From the NCBI GenBank assembly GCA_964525565.1, contig CAZGHI010000024.1:1-36546 (forward strand): DNA of 36,546 bases. The letters are read 5' to 3'. Positions 34,121-36,546 of this stretch are shown piece after piece. Within the stretch, counting starts at the first letter, position 1, and each line of letters begins with the position of its first letter. This DNA comes from OLB6 sp964525565 (GTDB lineage: Bacteria > Bacteroidota > Ignavibacteria > Kapaibacteriales > Kapaibacteriaceae). Both the position numbers and the translations under genes were made by a program. The notes below the pieces were generated by a model that worked only from the letters and a program-made list of their open reading frames with translations, was not told where the DNA came from and made no database searches.

Positions 34121-35157
34121 CCCTACGCTGTACATTAATTGGCATAATTGTCTTTATTTCCAGTTCTTGCTCACCTGAAGAACCGCTAATAACGTCGTAT
34201 CAAGGAAACTGGCGTTTACTTGTAAGTGGCCCCTCTGGACTGTACACCATTGCAATGCCGGAAGGTACTATACAACAACCTGTGTGGCAATCAGCCGAAC
34301 CTGAGTTATTTCCAGTTCGTAGGATTGTTGAATTTCGCAACGAGCTGTACCTGTTACGAGCTACCAATGAAATCGTTGTGCTTGACCGCAGTACGCTAGC
34401 CGTTATTGATACCATTCAATTGGGCTCGAATGGATATGCGGAAGACATCGCTTTTGCAAATGCAACAACAGCATATGTGTCGTTACCGCAACTGGGTGCC
34501 GTTGGAGTAGTTGATCTCACGGTAAACCAGCTCGTGTTTACTATTGACGTAGGAGGGGAAACCGCCGGTATAGCTGCCGTTGGAAATCAGATTTGCGTAG
34601 TGTTGCCGCTACGCCAAGAGGCAAAGATTATTGACAGCCGAACAAATACCGTACAAGCAACGATTTCGCTTCCGACTGAATCACCTACTATGGTACAGGG
34701 AGACGGAGCCAGTGGCGTGTTCTGTATAGTAGCCCTGGGTGGTGGAAAACTGGCCGGTTCATCCGCTCCATTAACAACACCAACACTTACCTCTGTGGAT
34801 ATTGCTTCCAGGAGCATCTTGTCCACCATTCCGCTCACTTCGCGCGAGTCTGAAGGTCCACAACAATTGCCCACAGGATTTGCCGTTAACTCCAGCGGAT
34901 TCTGTTACACAGCAGTTCAAAATGGCCTTCTTCAGGCTGCCACCCGAAATCCTCGGCGAGCTGCAGCAATTCAGTTTGATGGATTCACCGGGTGTTGGTA
35001 TGATGCATCTCGNNNNNNNNNNNNNNNNNNNNNNNNNNNNNNNNNNNNNNNNNAAAGTGGGACTGTTGTGGAAGTTTACGACGAGTTTGCCGAGAACATG
35101 AAGCACACTGTAAATATTCCTGACTCGGCCAATTGTCTTGTTGGCCTGGCACCATGA
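34117..35157 (+). CDS. Lipoprotein with YVTN/beta-propeller-like repeats
   Basis: This protein of about 346 residues has a lipoprotein signal: a hydrophobic helix ending ISSSC, with Cys18 as the lipidated residue. The body shows blade-like repeats with pairs such as EIVVLDRSTLAVIDTIQLG, VGVVDLTVNQLVFTIDVGG and AKIIDSRTNTVQATISLP, a pattern typical of YVTN/SMP-30-type propellers. It has no catalytic motif that I can see. A 41-base N-run (35013-35053) covers about 15 residues but keeps the frame. It overlaps both neighbours by 4 bases, so it is encoded between two metabolic enzymes. The function is unknown; binding of a ligand or another envelope protein is a family-based guess. Confidence 0.8.
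   Translation: MTLRCTLIGIIVFISSSCSPEEPLITSYQGNWRLLVSGPSGLYTIAMPEGTIQQPVWQSAEPELFPVRRIVEFRNELYLLRATNEIVVLDRSTLAVIDTIQLGSNGYAEDIAFANATTAYVSLPQLGAVGVVDLTVNQLVFTIDVGGETAGIAAVGNQICVVLPLRQEAKIIDSRTNTVQATISLPTESPTMVQGDGASGVFCIVALGGGKLAGSSAPLTTPTLTSVDIASRSILSTIPLTSRESEGPQQLPTGFAVNSSGFCYTAVQNGLLQAATRNPRRAAAIQFDGFTGCWYDASXXXXXXXXXXXXXXXSGTVVEVYDEFAENMKHTVNIPDSANCLVGLAP
35013..35053. other. Assembly gap (41 N) inside the lipoprotein gene
   Basis: Forty-one Ns replace part of a late propeller blade. The frame before and after agrees with this length, so the gap size may be an estimate from read pairs and not a fixed placeholder. Confidence 0.95.
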
Positions 35158-36074
35158 TTGATCACAACGTTGAGCAGACAATTAAGGAACGCGCAGCCAA
35201 ATGCAATGCTGTAGTTGCTCTTGCCGATGTTTCTGATAACAGGGTGCGGGAAGCAGCTTCCATTATCGAGAGCCAGAGGATTGCACGCACACTACTTGTG
35301 GATGAGCACACTTTGATTGACGAAGAACTGCTTATTCAGCATCTCCTCCACCGAAGGTCTGCGAAGGGACTTTCTTATGAACAGGCACAAGGGTTAGCCC
35401 GACAACCATTGTTCCGCGCTGCGTGGCTTGTTCACACCGGTGTGGCTGATGCAGCAGTTGCCGGTTCGTTGTCAACAACACCTGATGTTCTTCGCGCTGC
35501 GCTTTGGACGCTTGGAACATCATCAGACATCTCCATTGTGAGCAGCTTCTTTCTCATGGTTCTAAAGGACGGTACACCCCTGACATACGCTGATTGCGGG
35601 GTTGTACCCAATCCAACATCGTCCGATCTTGTTTCCATTGCCAAGGCAGCGGCAGATAGTCATCGTCAGTTAACCCAAACAGAACCTCGGGTTGCCTTCT
35701 TGAGTTTTTCAACGAAAGGTTCAGCAAACCATCCCGATGTTCACAAAGTGCGTGAGGCATATGCCATGTTCCAGCACCGGTATCCTACCATTGTGTCGGA
35801 TGGCGAACTGCAATTCGACGCAGCGTATGTACCAAGCGTAGCACAACGAAAGGCTCCTAACAGTCCGCTTGCAGGAAGGGCGAACGTTTTCATCTTCCCT
35901 ACTCTCGATGCCGGTAACATCGCCTATAAGCTAACCGAGAGATTAGGCGAAGCGCGAGCCTATGGTCCGATAACACAAGGTCTGCAGAAACCGTTTGTTG
36001 ATCTCAGCCGGGGATGCTCGGCAAACGACATTGTGATGGCTGCAGCAATTGCCGTACTGCAATCATTGCATTAA
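35154..36074 (+). CDS. pta: Phosphate acetyltransferase / phosphate butyryltransferase family enzyme
   Basis: This 306-residue acyltransferase moves an acyl group between CoA and phosphate, linking acetyl-CoA to acetyl phosphate and ATP formation with acetate kinase. It is the short, single-domain form (as in Bacillus Pta). Signatures seen are NPLxRAAxLVHTGVADAAVAGS-like sequence (here FRAAWLVHTGVADAAVAGS), FLMVLKDGTPLTYADCGVVPNP, VAFLSFSTKGSA, DGELQFDAAYVPSVAQRKAP, ANVFIFPTLDAGNIAYKL and GPITQGLQKPFVDLSRGCS. The ATG at 35154 overlaps the lipoprotein stop (ATGA) and is preferred to an in-frame TTG upstream. Acetate kinase is not adjacent. Substrate (acetyl or butyryl) cannot be set from sequence alone. 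Confidence 0.92.
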   Translation: MIDHNVEQTIKERAAKCNAVVALADVSDNRVREAASIIESQRIARTLLVDEHTLIDEELLIQHLLHRRSAKGLSYEQAQGLARQPLFRAAWLVHTGVADAAVAGSLSTTPDVLRAALWTLGTSSDISIVSSFFLMVLKDGTPLTYADCGVVPNPTSSDLVSIAKAAADSHRQLTQTEPRVAFLSFSTKGSANHPDVHKVREAYAMFQHRYPTIVSDGELQFDAAYVPSVAQRKAPNSPLAGRANVFIFPTLDAGNIAYKLTERLGEARAYGPITQGLQKPFVDLSRGCSANDIVMAAAIAVLQSLH

Positions 36075-36097
36075 CCTGGTGTCCGTCTTCGTTGGCT

Positions 36098-36546
36098 TTA
36101 ATTACGTCGGGCAAGAAGTTGTTCCAATAACTCTGTAAAGTCTGCATCCTGCAGAAGGTACCGTTCGTTACAATACTGGCAAACGAGCTCGTTATGTCCG
36201 GCCTGTTGCATGCCAACAATTTCTTCGTATCCCAGTGTTAACAGCACACTTTTAAACCTATCCAATGAGCATCTACAGAAGAAGTCAACCGGAGAGCTTC
36301 CTAATACTTCTATTTCTCCCGGCAATACTTGTCGGAGGAGGTCTTCCGGTGAATACCCCTTGTCTGCAAACTCCGTTGGTCTGTCGAGCACATCCAATAT
36401 GTCGTACACTTTAAAAATTTCTTCAGGTCTTGCTCCGGGCATTGCCTGAACAAGAAGTCCAACATTCTGAGCGATAACATTTTCTTCGTTGAACGATGTG
36501 TCGATAACAAAGGCCGATGGTATTTGCTCACTTTGGGTGAGGTAAT
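36098..36546 (-). CDS. hslO: Redox-regulated chaperone Hsp33, C-terminal part (partial at window edge)
   Basis: Hsp33 is a cytoplasmic holdase that is switched on by oxidative stress when its zinc-bound cysteines form disulfides. The visible 148 codons begin YLTQSEQIPSAFVID, which matches the family 'yy.qSeQipta', and continue through GLLVQAMPGARPEEI. The redox switch is complete: FFCRCSLDR (CxC) and LVCQYCNERY (CxxC). The protein ends 30 residues later with ELLEQLLARRN, a normal C-terminus. The N-terminal half lies beyond the window. It converges with pta, with 23 bases between the two stops. Confidence 0.95.
   Translation of the reverse strand, partial: YLTQSEQIPSAFVIDTSFNEENVIAQNVGLLVQAMPGARPEEIFKVYDILDVLDRPTEFADKGYSPEDLLRQVLPGEIEVLGSSPVDFFCRCSLDRFKSVLLTLGYEEIVGMQQAGHNELVCQYCNERYLLQDADFTELLEQLLARRN

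Noticed and set aside
1..36546. CRISPR arrays, tRNA or rRNA genes, insertion sequences or attachment sites.
   Set aside because: No regularly spaced repeats, cloverleaf sequences, transposase motifs or direct repeats were seen on reading; short features could still be missed by eye.

Overview
The window reads as a chromosomal segment of a Bacteroidota-type bacterium, most likely from the Kapabacteria/Ignavibacteria/Chlorobi side of the group. Three things suggest this. The order DUF3822-like gene, rsmD, coaD is a Bacteroidota arrangement. The infC promoter matches the Bacteroidota form (TTTG, 21 bases, TAnnTTTG). Most genes lack a clear Shine-Dalgarno sequence. The placement is inferred from gene content, not from a tree. 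Three N-runs (11061-11070, 14969-14978, 35013-35053) show that this is a draft scaffold, and each falls inside a gene. Nearly every base is coding: I see no stretch over 300 bases without a gene, no tRNA or rRNA gene, no CRISPR array and no insertion sequence.

Region 1 (1-5567, + strand) runs hrcA (3' end only), grpE, dnaJ, a ComEA-like HhH protein, a DUF3822-like protein, rsmD, coaD, rimO. It covers heat-shock control, chaperones and ribosome/CoA maturation. Region 2 (5564-9474, - strand) is read from the right: infC, rpmI, rplT, pheS, a LolD-like ABC ATPase, a TMEM14-like membrane protein and a secreted redoxin. infC has no usable ATG. Its promoter points into a run of 15 A that directly precedes an ATC-ATT. 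Region 3 (9529-12330, +) holds lon, split only by an assembly gap, and rpmG, closed by a terminator.

Region 4 (12343-18437) has a MazG-like pyrophosphohydrolase and an OmpR-type response regulator on the - strand. Divergent from them are holB and a very large secreted protein that joins VWA, Ig/ASH-like and WD40 segments to a C-terminal beta-barrel. Region 5 (18460-25093) has uvrC followed by a divergent alpha-amylase-superfamily protein on the - strand, and a MoxR-type AAA+ ATPase with its VWA partner on the + strand.

Region 6 (25096-33154, -) is a tight run that may act as one envelope unit. In transcription order it is a 1044-residue secreted TPR protein, an outer-membrane barrel protein with a TonB-box-like segment, a membrane-anchored SPOR protein, a TonB-like protein, a 57-residue two-helix membrane protein, and UDP-glucose dehydrogenase. 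I regard this as the best candidate for an undescribed system. Region 7 (33257-36546) is a purine nucleoside phosphorylase, a propeller-like lipoprotein and a phosphate acyltransferase joined by 4-base overlaps, then the 3' part of hslO (Hsp33) on the opposite strand.
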